Assembly: GCF_036417845.1 (NCBI RefSeq)
Contig: NC_089981.1
Location: 4,419,501 to 4,483,500 of the forward strand
Direction: 5' to 3'
DNA length: 64,000 bases
From: Apteryx mantelli
Lineage: Eukaryota > Chordata > Aves > Apterygiformes > Apterygidae
This document shows positions 47,262-56,588 of the stretch, piece by piece. The notes beneath the pieces are model-generated. The model made no database searches. It was not told the origin of the DNA and saw only the letters and a program-made list of their open reading frames with translations. Within the stretch, counting starts at the first letter, position 1. Every line of letters begins with the position of its first letter. The position numbers and the translations under genes are program-made.

Positions 47262-48222
47262 ATGGTGGACACCAACACAACAGCCCTTTCTCTGAGCTAC
47301 ATGGCCACAGGATACACAAACTCTCAGAGGACTGCAGAATCTCAGTGCATAAGAGATTACAGAGCGGTGATAATTTTGAGTGTCTCTGTGTGGGCTAGTG
47401 GGGAACGGGATGGTTGTGTGGTTCCTGGGCTTTCACATGAAGAAGAGCCCCTTCACCGTCTACATTCTGAACCTGGCCATCACCGACTTCTCTTTGCTCC
47501 TCTTTCTTCTTGTTATATTACCGCTAGACATGGTTATAGAAATCTCTTGTTCTCCATTATATAACTATATCTTTTCCAAATATCTCCTGATGGATCTGTT
47601 TCTCTTGTGGTACTTTACCAGCATGTATCTCCTGACAGCAATGAGCATGGAGAGGTGTCTGTCTGTTTTATTCCCAGTCTCGCACCGATGCCGTCGCCCA
47701 AAGTGCTTGTCCGGAATTGTGTGTGGGGTAATCTGGTTTCTTTCCTGACTTTTTGTTTGCTTGTTTTTTCTGGGTTGTTATTCCCCCTTTAATATGAACT
47801 GTTGACATATATTTCTACAATTAGGCATTGTGAATTTCTTCATTTCTTTCTTCCCGTTCCTTTCCAACCTGATCCTGCTCATCAGACTTTGATATGGCTC
47901 ACAGAGGCGTCACCCTGGGAGACTGTTTGTTGCAATCTTGCTCAACATCCTCTTCTTCTTTGCCTTTGGGTTTCCTTACAGTGTAGAAATAATACTCAGG
48001 GTTGCTTATTCAAAAGAATTATTTCCTGAAAATCTGTCTTTCTTGCTGGCGTCTCTGAACAGTAGCATCAATCCTGGCATTTACTTCCTTGTCGGGAGCT
48101 GCCGTCAGTGCCAGTTGCAGGGCTCTGTGAAAGTGGCCTTCCGGCGAGTGTTTGCAGAGAAAGCAACATGTGAGGAGGGCAGCCAAGGCCCCGGCGACAC
48201 TGCTGTGGAGACCACTGTGTAG
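47262..48222 (+). pseudogene. MRGPR: MAS-related G-protein-coupled receptor (MRGPR-type) pseudogene
   Basis: A strong Kozak context (CACCATGG) starts a frame with NTT glycosylation and the end of an extracellular N-terminus. The frame then shifts near 47370-47400. TM1-TM4 continue in the second frame: GLVGNGMVVWFLGF (TM1), NLAITDF (TM2), and MSMERCLSVLFP (the MRGPR version of the DRY region after TM3). A TGA at 47746 interrupts TM4. The TM5 region is damaged by frame changes and stops. TM6-TM7 and the tail are open again at 47938-48222 (SSINPGIYFLVGS in TM7). The gene is complete in extent but cannot make a receptor. MRGPRs are orphan, nociception-related receptors in mammals; the exact avian orthologue (for example an MRGPRH type) is not settled. 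Confidence 0.88.
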
Positions 48223-49226
48223 ATCCCTGCTGGCAAGGCAGGAGTGGAGATGCTGATCTCCACAGGCAGCCCGGGAGGAGACGGAGAGCCCCACGCCATG
48301 GCTGTGGCCCTCTTGCCACCAGGGAGGTGACCAAAGCTGGGTGTGGGGACAGGGCCACAAGCCTGGCATAGTGCTGCTCTGCTGGACTTGGTCTCCAAGC
48401 ACTGCCTGTATTCCCCTTTGCAACCTCCGCCATGGTCCTGGTCCTCACCCAATAAACTTTGGCTTTCTTCTGCCAGCAAACAAGCCCTTGTGGTCTTCTT
48501 GGGGCTCTCTCGCTCAGGAGAAGTGAGCCACATTCACAGGAAGGCTCTGGTGGAGCTTTGGCCAACTCGGGGAAGAAAGTTTTCAGGCAGGGTGAAAGCG
48601 GCAATGCCAACACGCGGTGGTGGTGGTGGTGGTGGACCACCAGAGGGAGATTGCCTCTTCCTGCTGTCTCTGTGCTGAAGTGAAAGGCTGAGCAAGAACT
48701 AGAGGGGAACCCTGCCAGCAGGAAGCAGAAATGCAGCTGGGTCAGCATTTGGTCAGCGGTCACCTCCCTCGGGCATAGGCAGCAGCGTCTGCTGCGAGAG
48801 CTGCTCCCTGTGCCCACCCTGCTGCCCTGGCACGGGGTTCTGTGCTACAGCCCCCCTTTGCTGGTGTAAAGAGCAGGTGAGCGGCTGGGCTGGCTCACTG
48901 CAGGCAGGCCCTGGCCGCAGCAGCACGGCTGGGGGTCTTGCAGGCCGTCTCTTGTGGTCTGCCAGGCTCTGCACCCCCTTGGCTGCGCACACACCCCTGT
49001 GAAGAAAATGTCCCAGGGTCTTTCTCCCTTGAGCTCGGCAGGCAGGGTCTGGGCCTCTCGCACACATCCGGCACCCTCAGCACCCCACGGCTGTGATTTC
49101 CACGGGCAGTGACCGGCTGTATGAGAAAGTCCCCAGAGCTGTGTTTTGAACCTGCCCCCAGATCACGTCTTTTTCTGACACCGTGTCCTCGTCAAATTTG
49201 AAGCAGCGAAGAAGTGTTCCCTCTTT
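48223..49226. other. No gene recognised, MRGPR 3' flank
   Basis: GC-moderate sequence with an AATAAA at 48451-48456 that could be the ancestral MRGPR polyadenylation signal, a GGT microsatellite, and overlapping stop-poor frames without motifs. Confidence 0.45.
48616..48635. repeat. (GGT)n microsatellite
   Basis: About six uninterrupted GGT units. Confidence 0.85.
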
Positions 49227-49232
49227 CCCTCC
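49227..49232. other. Target site duplication, left
   Basis: CCCTCC immediately left of the LTR; the identical six bases follow the other LTR at 56583-56588. A 6-bp duplication is usual for alpha- and betaretroviral integrases. Confidence 0.85.
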
Positions 49233-49465
49233 TGTTACCGTTCTCGTTCTTACCGAGGAGGCACGGGGCCTTCTCCCCAGGCCCCGGACCATCACCACAC
49301 AGACACCAATATGAGGAGTGGCAAAATGGCGTTTAATGAAGCGCGTCCTGCTCTTTTATAATGCTGTAAAGCCCCGCCTTCTTTTCCGGCAGCAGTGCTC
49401 CGCCCGTTACAACCTTCCCATGTTCCGCCCCGCAGTGCCTCCCTGCTCATCCTTTTTCCTCCACA
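49233..49465 (-). repeat. 3' LTR of the provirus
   Basis: 233 bases bounded by TG...CA on the minus strand. Contains a TATAAAAG box (49353-49360) and an ATTAAA-like polyadenylation word near 49333-49338. Differs from the 5' LTR at two positions. Confidence 0.95.
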
Positions 49466-49480
49466 TCTCCCCCTCTCCCA
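49466..49480 (-). other. Polypurine tract
   Basis: On the minus strand TGGGAGAGGGGGAGA directly abuts the TG of the 3' LTR, where plus-strand synthesis is primed. Confidence 0.85.
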
Positions 49481-49622
49481 TCAATGTTGTTTCGTTATAT
49501 TGAGCGGGACGCAACAAAACACGCGGAAGTGCAGTGTGTCTCGACGGGACCGCCATCGGGTGGTTCCTTGCATTAGTAGCTTCGTGAGCGGAGCTGTGTG
49601 CTGCCTCCCCTTCTTCCGATTC

Positions 49623-51069
49623 TTAACGCAGGCGATGTCCTTGTCTTCGTCGTTCAGGGAAAACCTTAAAGGCATAGGCAGGATTGCTCATTTCCAACAG
49701 ACTATATTCCCCCCCCCCAAAGCCCAGCCATTCCTCCAGAATTTCTCCTTCTTGTTGTCGAGCAATCCAGACGCGGCCCGCTACTTTCAGCAAGGCTGTC
49801 TTAACACAGCTCAGTACTATACACAGGCATAAGGCTATAACTATGAGGATTAACAAAATGCGCAAGCCTTCAGCAAGCAGTCCTGTTAGCCACGGTGGTA
49901 GATTGCCAACCAGGTTAGTTAGCCATTCGTCTAAAAACCCATGGTTCTGACGGATTTTGCTGGCATGTTCCTTCAACCACTGCAATTGTTTGTGAATTGA
50001 TTCACCATGATTAGACAAATTCATGCAACACATACCTTCAAAATCCTCACAACCATGGCCTTGGGCTAGTAGCAAATAATCAATTGCAGCTCTATTCTGC
50101 AGAATAGCATGTCGCAAACTATCTTGATCCTCTAATAGGCTCGCTATTATCTCAGTGGTGACGTTAGCCTGCTTCTCAGCCCAGCAAGCTAACCGGCCGA
50201 TCTGGTTCAGAGCGTTGCCTGCCGCTGCTCCAGGCACGAAGAAGGCCAAAAAACACTCTTTCAGTGGGACTGCGGAGGGAAACTTGATCATTACACTCAG
50301 GTGAGAGCCCTATGGCTGCTCGTTTACTGCGGACGGCGGTCTCATTCTCCGTGATATGTTTCCACCAATTTTGATCGGGTGCTAGTAATGTCAGCTTACC
50401 AAGATAACATGGACCACCCATTACCCTTTTTGGAATTCCCTGCCAGGCCCGGTCACCACATATCAAAAAGACGTCTGGTGGCAAGGCCTTTGGGGTACCA
50501 TTGTTCCAAATTAAGTGCCCCTTTGTGGCCTCAGCCCCAAAGGCTCCCAGCCCCTGGCGGCTGGTGCCATTGGTGCCACAGAAGGAATCACGGTTTTGAT
50601 AATCATAATAGACTGCTGTTGGAGTGACGTTCGTCCACCCTGTCCAGTTAAATAACCGGTAAGGGTGCACGCGTCCCCCAAAATATATACATGTTTGAGA
50701 CCAATTGCCTGATGTGTTTCCAATTCTCATGGACCCCAACAGGTTTAACTCCTGTGGGTCCCATGGCAGCGTTCTGTTTAGGCCTGCAATGAGGGTGGCA
50801 CTGCAGCTAGCAGTCGACAGACTGCCACTGCAGCTTCCCGTGCTGTACTCCTGGAAGCTGTTGACACTATAGCTGGGGACCCCTATTAAACAGGTTCTAA
50901 AAGGTTGGGTAGCGGAAGCTAGAGACAAACAGAAAGCGTGTTGCCCTGTCCTGTTCGCCCAGGTAACCCACATATTTTGCCTGGGCTCAATCTGGTAGAG
51001 AGCCATTACCACTGGGAACAGTATCCCCAGAATCAGGATCTTCGCCGTCTTGTTCAGTAGATGAGTCAT
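49623..51069 (-). pseudogene. env: Retroviral env (SU-TM), frameshifted
   Basis: Envelope glycoprotein gene. The start at 51069 gives a hydrophobic signal sequence (about residues 9-23) and a short SU with many N-glycosylation sequons. A basic RSKR furin-type cleavage site follows near 50315, then the frame ends unproductively at 50176. The TM subunit is open in another frame from 50291 to 49623, so a frame change lies just downstream of the cleavage site, in the fusion-peptide region. TM shows a C-x6-CC motif (near residue 80 of that frame), a membrane span (LLILIVIALCLCIVLSC) and a cytoplasmic tail. CX6CC and the SU wording are gammaretro/alpharetro-type, covalently linked SU-TM. The break should prevent a functional spike unless it is an assembly error. 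Confidence 0.9.
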
Positions 51070-51225
51070 AGCGAGTCAAGACAGGCTTCACGTTCTTGCT
51101 GGGTACCTTCACTGGACCACGATCTGCAGAGACACATATATAACCTCGACCATTAAAAGCAATAGGGGCGGGCCCAATGCACCTTCCGAAGACGGGGGCA
51201 GTCCGCTGGTAGCACAGCCTATAGT

Positions 51226-53829
51226 TCAGGTGTCAGAGCTGTTTCGATGAGCTTCTATTTTGCGTAAAAGCGGCTTTACCCAGCGTGTGGGGACCCACCT
51301 CGCAGCCTCCGGGCCCCCTTCCGCGCTCGCGACCGCAGCATAACCTCTGCCCTGCGTTAGTAGTCTCCACCCGGTCTCCCATTCCCCCGTCGCGGGATTC
51401 TTGACCTGCACCTCGGGACCCTCCGTTGGGCTCGTCCCTCCCCAATGCTTTGCTACCGGTTCATGACTATTCTCCCCTCGGAGGTGATGGTTTAGGGCGT
51501 ACAGTGCTTTTTGTAAAATTTCAGTTTGTTTCTCTCTGGGGATGACTGAGTGCTCGGGGATGCCCTCCCCCTCTCCCAACACATCAATTTTCTGTTTAAG
51601 AGTTCTGTTGGCTCTCTCGACTATGGCCTGCCCCGTGCTATTGTACGGTATGCCGTGGATTATTTTGATTCCCCATCGCTGCGCCCACCCTTCGGTGCTC
51701 ACCGATGTGAATGCGGATCCATTATCGGTTTTGATGGTCTGAGGTAGCCCCAGCACAGCTATAGCGTACGCCCAGTGCTTTTGGGCCGCTCAGCTCGTGG
51801 TTTTCCTGTGCTGCGTGGCTACGATCATGCCGCTGTATGTGTCCACCGTGACTGCCAGCCAGGGATCTGGTCGGAGCCTCTGACATAAGGTAAAGTCGGT
51901 CTGCCAGACTTGGTTCGCCATCAGGCCTCGGACGTTCGTCCCTCCCTCCTGCAAAGGCCGCCTGCAGCAGTACGGGCATGTGGCGACCACGCCTCTGGCT
52001 TCAGAGATGGGGATGTGGCAAGTCTTGGCCAGGGCTTTGGCTCCGACGTGCAGCCACTCATGGAGGTCCCTGGCCTCCCGCAGGGTCATCACTCTGCCGG
52101 CCGCCTTATCGGCTTCCGCGTTGCCTTCTTGATAGTAGCCCGGTATTTTGCTGTGGCTCCGGACATGCGTAATACAAACCGTGCCAGTCCGTGCCTGCAA
52201 GGCGTCTTCTAGCATTGTAGCGATCGGCGTGCCCGCCCAACCCTGCGTGGCCATTTGCCTCACCAGGTTGTACGTGAAGATGGAATCTGTGGTGATATTC
52301 AGGTGGTCATCAGGGAACATTCTCAAGGCCATCTCTACGGCCTTGGCTTCAAGGTACTGAACACTGACGTCTGCCGCTCGAAAGGTGGCCTCCTTCCATT
52401 CTCCATTCTCCTGCCAAGCGACGGCCGCTGTCTGGGTCTTTGAGGAGGCATCCGTGAAAACAGTGTTTCCCGGTTTCGGAGTAGGAAACACTCGAGCAGG
52501 CCCACCAACCTCTATGATGTCCAGGTGCCTCAACGGCTGGAGGCATGGGAGGTGCTGGATTTCTCCTGGAAATCCTTCCATGGCCATTGCCATCACCGCG
52601 GCGAAGGTCTCTGTCTGTGCATCGGTGCCCTTCTTGAAAGGCAGGGCAATCGCGTCCGGTTCACGTGCGAATGCAGAGATACATGTCTTCCGCCCCTTAG
52701 TGATCATTCGTGCTAAGAGGCTGGAATGCGGCACAAACGCTCCAGCCGGCCGCGTGGGCGTGACCCACCAGATCACTCGCATCCGCTCTGGTTGTCCTTG
52801 TCCGAGCACAGCCATGCCACCTTGCCGGTTCAGCACTGGGTAGAGCGTGATCTTATCAGCAGGGTCCCAGCGCTGCACCGATGGGTGGCTCAGCATCTCA
52901 GAGATGTTCTTCAGAGTCTCCTTGGCCTCTGCGGTCAGTCGCTTCTCCTCCCATGGGTTCCTGCCCTTCAGCATTTCGTACAGCGGTTGCATCTGGCTCG
53001 GTGTTATGGGCACCATATTCTGGAGCCACTGGAGGCTCCCCACTAGTGCCTGAGCGTCATGTAGGGTGCGGACGTCTGGGTTCAAAGTTATAGGCAGCGG
53101 CTTTATCTGCGAGTGTCCAATCTCCGCCCCTAGGAACTTAATGCCTGGTCCCTTCTGGACCTTTGCTTCGTTTATCGCCAGCGAGGCTGCAGCCAAGCAC
53201 CGCCTCAGGTCGGCTGCCATTTCCTGCAGCTCTTCTGCGCTGGGTGCTGCCATCAAGATATCATCCACGTAGTGGATCATGACCCCCGCCGCATGTTGTG
53301 TTCGTACCGGGGCTATTGCGTCGGCTACAATGCGTTGGCAAATTGCAGGTGAGTTCTTCATGCCCTGTGGGAGCACCATCCATTGGTAGCGCCGCGCCGG
53401 CTCCTGCTTATTCACCGATGGGACTGTGAATGCGAATCTCTCCCTATCCCGTGAGTGCAGCGGGATAGAAAAGAAGCAATCTTTGATGTCTACTGCCATA
53501 GTCGGCCAATTCTCAGGAAGTGCCGTCAGTACCGGCAGTCCCGGTTGTAACTGTCCAAAGTCACATATCTGTTGATTGATCCGTCTCAGGTCATGTAATA
53601 GCCGGTAGCTGTCCTTAGTCTTTTTTAGGATCACGAAAATCGGAGAGTTCCAAGGGCTATTGCTGGGCTCTAGGTGCCCTTGCTCCAGTTCGCGAGCCAC
53701 TATCTTCTGCGCCGCTTCCAATTTTTCTGAAGTCAGGGGCCACTGGTCAGTCCATATCGGGTCGTCACTTTTCCATTTTAAGGGTATAGCCCTGATCTCA
53801 CTAGCGGCGGTCCCAGTGGCCCCCATCAA
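51226..53829 (-). pseudogene. pol: Retroviral pol (RT-RNase H-integrase) with an in-frame stop
   Basis: Polymerase in the -1 frame relative to pro. Residue numbers count from the first Met at 53829: RT catalytic Asp in AVDIKD (about 114) and YVDD (187-190), RNase H residues D460, E494, D515 and D573, the integrase HHCC zinc finger (H590, H594, C618, C621) and the first integrase Asp in WQTDF (645). A TGA at 51790-51792 interrupts the integrase core; the same frame then continues to 51226 with the second Asp (TDNGS) and the Glu (VERAN) of the DDE triad and the C-terminal domain. Everything else is open over about 860 codons, so this may be the only pol lesion. Confidence 0.95.
51790..51792 (-). 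other. In-frame TGA within integrase
   Basis: The only stop in the otherwise continuous pol frame, between the first and second catalytic aspartates of integrase. Confidence 0.9.
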
Positions 53830-54458
53830 AAATTTTTGATCTTGATGTTGAGTTGGCTGAGCGCATCCCGGCCCAGTACCGGGTCAGCAATTTCGGTGAC
53901 ATAAGGTGTGATTGTCGCTTGTGTTGGCGCGCCATGCTGTTTTGCGTCAGGATCATGCAGGGTGAGTTTCAATGCGAACCGCGAGCGGTACGCCTTCGCG
54001 TTGCCTCCCACCCCGGTGAGACTTCCTCCCTGGTCCGTCGGCCAGTTTTTCGGCCACATGCGGAGAGGAATGCACGTGACATCAGCCCCAGTATCCACCA
54101 ACATCTTTAGCTGTGTGTTCTGGGGATAGGCCCAGGGGTTCTCCAGGGTGACCATGGCCCCAGGCCGGTGGTTGCAGTCTAGTACCAGGGCCACTGTTCC
54201 GGGTTCTCGCCGGTCGAGCTCCCCCTCTCCTCTTGGGTATACATGGTGGCCGGGGCTTTTCTTTGGGGGCGGGGAGGGGTCCCCGACTGGCCTCCCCACC
54301 TCCTGTTTCCCGGCGCCATGCGGCGACACTCCCGTGCCCGGTGTCCCGGCCTGCCGCAGGCCCAGCATGTTATCTGCGGGGCATGGGTGGTGCTCGGACC
54401 CTGACGCGTCTTCGGACAGGCCGCCTTGACGTGGCCAAGCTGGCCGCATCCGAAGCAT
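53826..54458 (-). CDS. pro: Retroviral protease (pro) frame
   Basis: Frame overlapping the 3' end of gag by 280 bases and offset by -1 from it. It encodes an aspartic protease with the LVDTGADVT active site (near 54105), a CIPLRMW strand and a G-R-D/A helix (PVLGRDALSQL) near the end. It ends TTT-TGA directly after a slippery heptamer. In known alpharetroviruses protease is fused in frame to gag; here the frame differs from gag. That points either to a second programmed frameshift as in betaretroviruses or to an indel in the C-rich stretch near 54260-54300. The N-terminus of the mature protease is not determined. Confidence 0.85.
   Translation of the reverse strand: MLRMRPAWPRQGGLSEDASGSEHHPCPADNMLGLRQAGTPGTGVSPHGAGKQEVGRPVGDPSPPPKKSPGHHVYPRGEGELDRREPGTVALVLDCNHRPGAMVTLENPWAYPQNTQLKMLVDTGADVTCIPLRMWPKNWPTDQGGSLTGVGGNAKAYRSRFALKLTLHDPDAKQHGAPTQATITPYVTEIADPVLGRDALSQLNIKIKNF
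53829..53835 (-). promoter_or_regulatory. Candidate -1 ribosomal frameshift site (pro-pol)
   Basis: On the minus strand the codons AAA AAT TTT are followed at once by the TGA that ends pro, giving the slippery heptamer A AAT TTT. Pol is open in the -1 frame at exactly this point. The slippery-site-plus-immediate-stop arrangement is that of alpharetroviral gag-pol junctions. Confidence 0.8.
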
Positions 54459-55822
54459 GTCTTTGATCGTACGACCGCGGCCTGTGCCGCCATGGCTGTG
54501 GCGACAACGGTTCGGATCTCTCTCACGGGCAACCGGTTCTGTTCTTCCAGCACGTACTTCATTAGCTGGGTAGGCCCCAGGTCCCTCGGGGCTCGGCGAA
54601 TGATCTCTTTTATGTCGTCATTGGCCTGATTCTTCAGGCACTCGAGCATCAGTGACGCCTTCACCGCTTCAGGGACTTCAGCGCTCTCAATGGCGGCATA
54701 GAGTCGATCGCAGAAGGCAGAGAACGACTCTGTCAGCTTCTGCTTTACTGCCACCCATGGGTCCGTCTTTGTCACCACGCGCGCTAAGTCTTCATACGCC
54801 GTGCGCGCTGCCGTTGTGATGGCTCGTGTTTCACCGGCCGTCAGTAAGGCGGCCTGCTGTTGCGAAGTGGTCATGGCATTATCACTCCCCTTCAGTCGGT
54901 TCAGGGTCGACCCGTGAAGTGGATGATTCGGATCGCGAGTTCCCAGTGTCAACTCCTGATGCAATCGGCCAACCCACATGTCCTTGTATAGGAGAACTTG
55001 GGAGGGAGCCAGTACTGCGCGTGCTAGCATTCGGCAGTCGGAGGGGGTCAGGGATGCTGAGAACACCGTGTCTAGTGCCGCTTGTGTGTCCCGGTGTTTC
55101 AGGCCCTGCTCCGCAACGCACTTCGATAGATGGTTCACTGCCTTCGGGTCGATGGGCGTCCATTCTATGAGCCCTCCGGGCGCCAGGCGTACCGGCAGCG
55201 CCGACGGCGTTTCAGGGGGTGCCGTGAGTTTAAGACCTCGTAACGTCACCGCCCCCGCTGATAGTTGCCAATCTGGCAGGTATAACTCGGCTCGGGGCTT
55301 TTCGCCACTGGAATCGTCCTGGGATCGTGTGTCGGCCAGTCGCTGCAGCATCCGCTGTTGTTTTTGTACTTCTCTCTCCAGCCTCCGCAGGAGCCGCAGC
55401 GCCTGCTCTAGTCCTATCTCCACATCCTCCTCCACCTCCTCCGCTCTCACGCCTCCCTCGCGCTCCCCCCCCCGATAGACTTCTTGAAACCGCCTTGTAA
55501 GGCTGTCCATCTCATCCTCGCTCACCCGTTCCCTCCCACTGGCTCGTCTCGTACTATCGAAGGTGACTCTCCTCCGCCCTCTTTCTCTGTCCCCGGCGCC
55601 ATCTTTGGCCGCTGACTCGCCCTGATTCCAGCTCTTATCAGGTACCATGAGTGCCCCGGGGAGCCACTCATTCGGTGTTCGTATTCTCCCTCGCTCATTC
55701 TCTCGCTCATTCTCTCGCTCATTCTCCTTCCCCCTCGGGCTCACTGGGCGCGACGGGGCAAGGTTGTCCTGCTCTGTCTGCCTGTCGCAACTCGTCCCAG
55801 GGGTAGTGTGGTGGAGGGGCAC
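54179..55822 (-). pseudogene. gag: Retroviral gag, CA-NC part
   Basis: 547-codon frame covering the p10-like linker, capsid and nucleocapsid. Visible are the NERE repeats near the start, the capsid major homology region (about residues 361-380, QKLTESFSAFCDRLYAAI), and two CCHC zinc knuckles (CFGCGQLGHVKAAC near 456 and CWACGRPGHRAREC near 486). The matrix part lies upstream in a different frame (55719-56291), so a frame change separates MA from CA near the NERE repeat. Gag polyprotein would therefore not be made intact from this copy. Confidence 0.92.
55690..55745 (-). repeat. 12-bp tandem repeat in gag
   Basis: Three near-identical GAGAATGAGCGA units encode NERE repeats right where the MA and CA-NC frames overlap. 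Slippage here is a plausible source of the frame change. Confidence 0.8.
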
Positions 55823-56264
55823 GCGAAGCCTCTTCTCCCAGCCCGGCTGGCATCACCAAACCTCCGTCCCGTTGTTCCTCCCCTTGCTCTTCGACCCGCT
55901 CCTCTCCCCCCTCTGGCGCTGTCTCCTCCGCCGCTCCCTCTATCTCCGCCGACCCCACGCGTATCCCACTCCCTCTAAGTGCCTCTCTAGCCGCCTTCCA
56001 TGTCTCCCGTTCCTCCCTCGCTCTCCGCAGGAGCATTCTTATCAGCCCCCACACCTTTAACTCCCTCGCGGATCCCCCGTTCATCGGGGACTCCGCCAGC
56101 GCTGCTGTGCATTGCAGCCACAGTTCCTCCCGCAGAATCTCCATAGGAGAAGTAATCACTCCCTCCTTCACGAGCCTCTCTACACACGCTCGTATCGCGC
56201 TCGCCTTCAGCGGCGCCCGCCATTCCTTGGCGCAGGCCATTACTACCTTACATATGGCCTCCAT
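55719..56264 (-). pseudogene. gag: Retroviral gag, matrix (MA) part
   Basis: Frame beginning MEAICKVVMACAKEW at 56264, wording and position typical of the alpharetroviral matrix domain, followed by an acidic, Pro-rich stretch ending at 55719. It overlaps the CA-NC frame by about 100 bases, offset by one base. An upstream in-frame ATG at 56291 exists, but the splice-donor position argues for 56264 as the true start. Confidence 0.85.
56245..56246 (-). other. Retroviral splice donor inside gag
   Basis: ATG plus five further codons end in AAG, followed by GTAGTA. A donor after the sixth gag codon is characteristic of alpharetroviruses, which supply the env mRNA with the gag start codon. Confidence 0.7.
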
Positions 56265-56329
56265 GGTTCCGGATCCGGATCCCTTCCTCACGCTCCCGGT
56301 GCCTACGCCGGCCGAGCCGCCTCCTCGGT

Positions 56330-56347
56330 ATCACGTCGGGGTCACCA
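56330..56347 (-). other. Primer binding site, tRNA-Trp
   Basis: Two bases inside the 5' LTR the minus strand reads TGGTGACCCCGACGTGAT, 18 bases matching the tRNA-Trp primer site used by alpharetroviruses. Confidence 0.92.
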
Positions 56348-56349
56348 CT

Positions 56350-56582
56350 TGTTACCGTTCTCGTTCTTACCGAGGAGGCACGGGGCCTTCTCCCCAGGCC
56401 CCGGACCATCACCACACAGACACCAATATGAGGAGTGGCAAAATGGCGTTTAATGAAGCGCGTCCTGCTCTTTTATAATGCTGTAAAGCCCCACCTTCTT
56501 CTCCGGCAGCAGTGCTCCGCCCGTTACAACCTTCCCATGTTCCGCCCCGCAGTGCCTCCCTGCTCATCCTTTTTCCTCCACA
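56350..56582 (-). repeat. 5' LTR of the provirus
   Basis: 233 bases, TG...CA on the minus strand, with a TATAAAAG box at 56470-56477. It drives proviral transcription toward lower coordinates. Two substitutions separate it from the 3' LTR (within the CCCCRCC and CTTCTYTCC words). Confidence 0.95.
56470..56477 (-). promoter_or_regulatory. LTR TATA box
   Basis: TATAAAAG on the minus strand, about 106 bases into the LTR; the transcription start is expected some 25-30 bases further along. Confidence 0.75.
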
Positions 56583-56588
56583 CCCTCC
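56583..56588. other. Target site duplication, right
   Basis: CCCTCC, identical to 49227-49232. Confidence 0.85.

Larger units (their letters stand above)
49233..56582 (-). mobile_element. Full-length endogenous retrovirus, alpharetrovirus-related
   Basis: Provirus of 7350 bases on the minus strand: 5' LTR 56350-56582, PBS, gag, pro, pol, env, PPT, 3' LTR 49233-49465, flanked by CCCTCC duplications. Alpharetrovirus affinity comes from the tRNA-Trp PBS, the gag splice donor after six codons, the A-AAT-TTT-TGA slippery site before pol, the pol domain order and YVDD, and a CX6CC transmembrane subunit. LTRs differ at two of 233 positions, so insertion is recent; with an assumed avian rate near 2e-9 per site per year this is about 2 million years (inference). 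As read, the gag, pro, pol and env frames are all interrupted somewhere, so it appears replication-defective. Confidence 0.95.

Noticed and set aside
49318-49503. Similar short frames (MAKWRLMKRVLLFYNAVKP) in both LTRs
   Set aside because: Antisense to LTR transcription and present twice only because LTRs are duplicated; not a gene.
51910-53272. Plus-strand frames across pol (for example 52385-52843)
   Set aside because: Antisense shadows of the minus-strand pol gene; no independent motifs.
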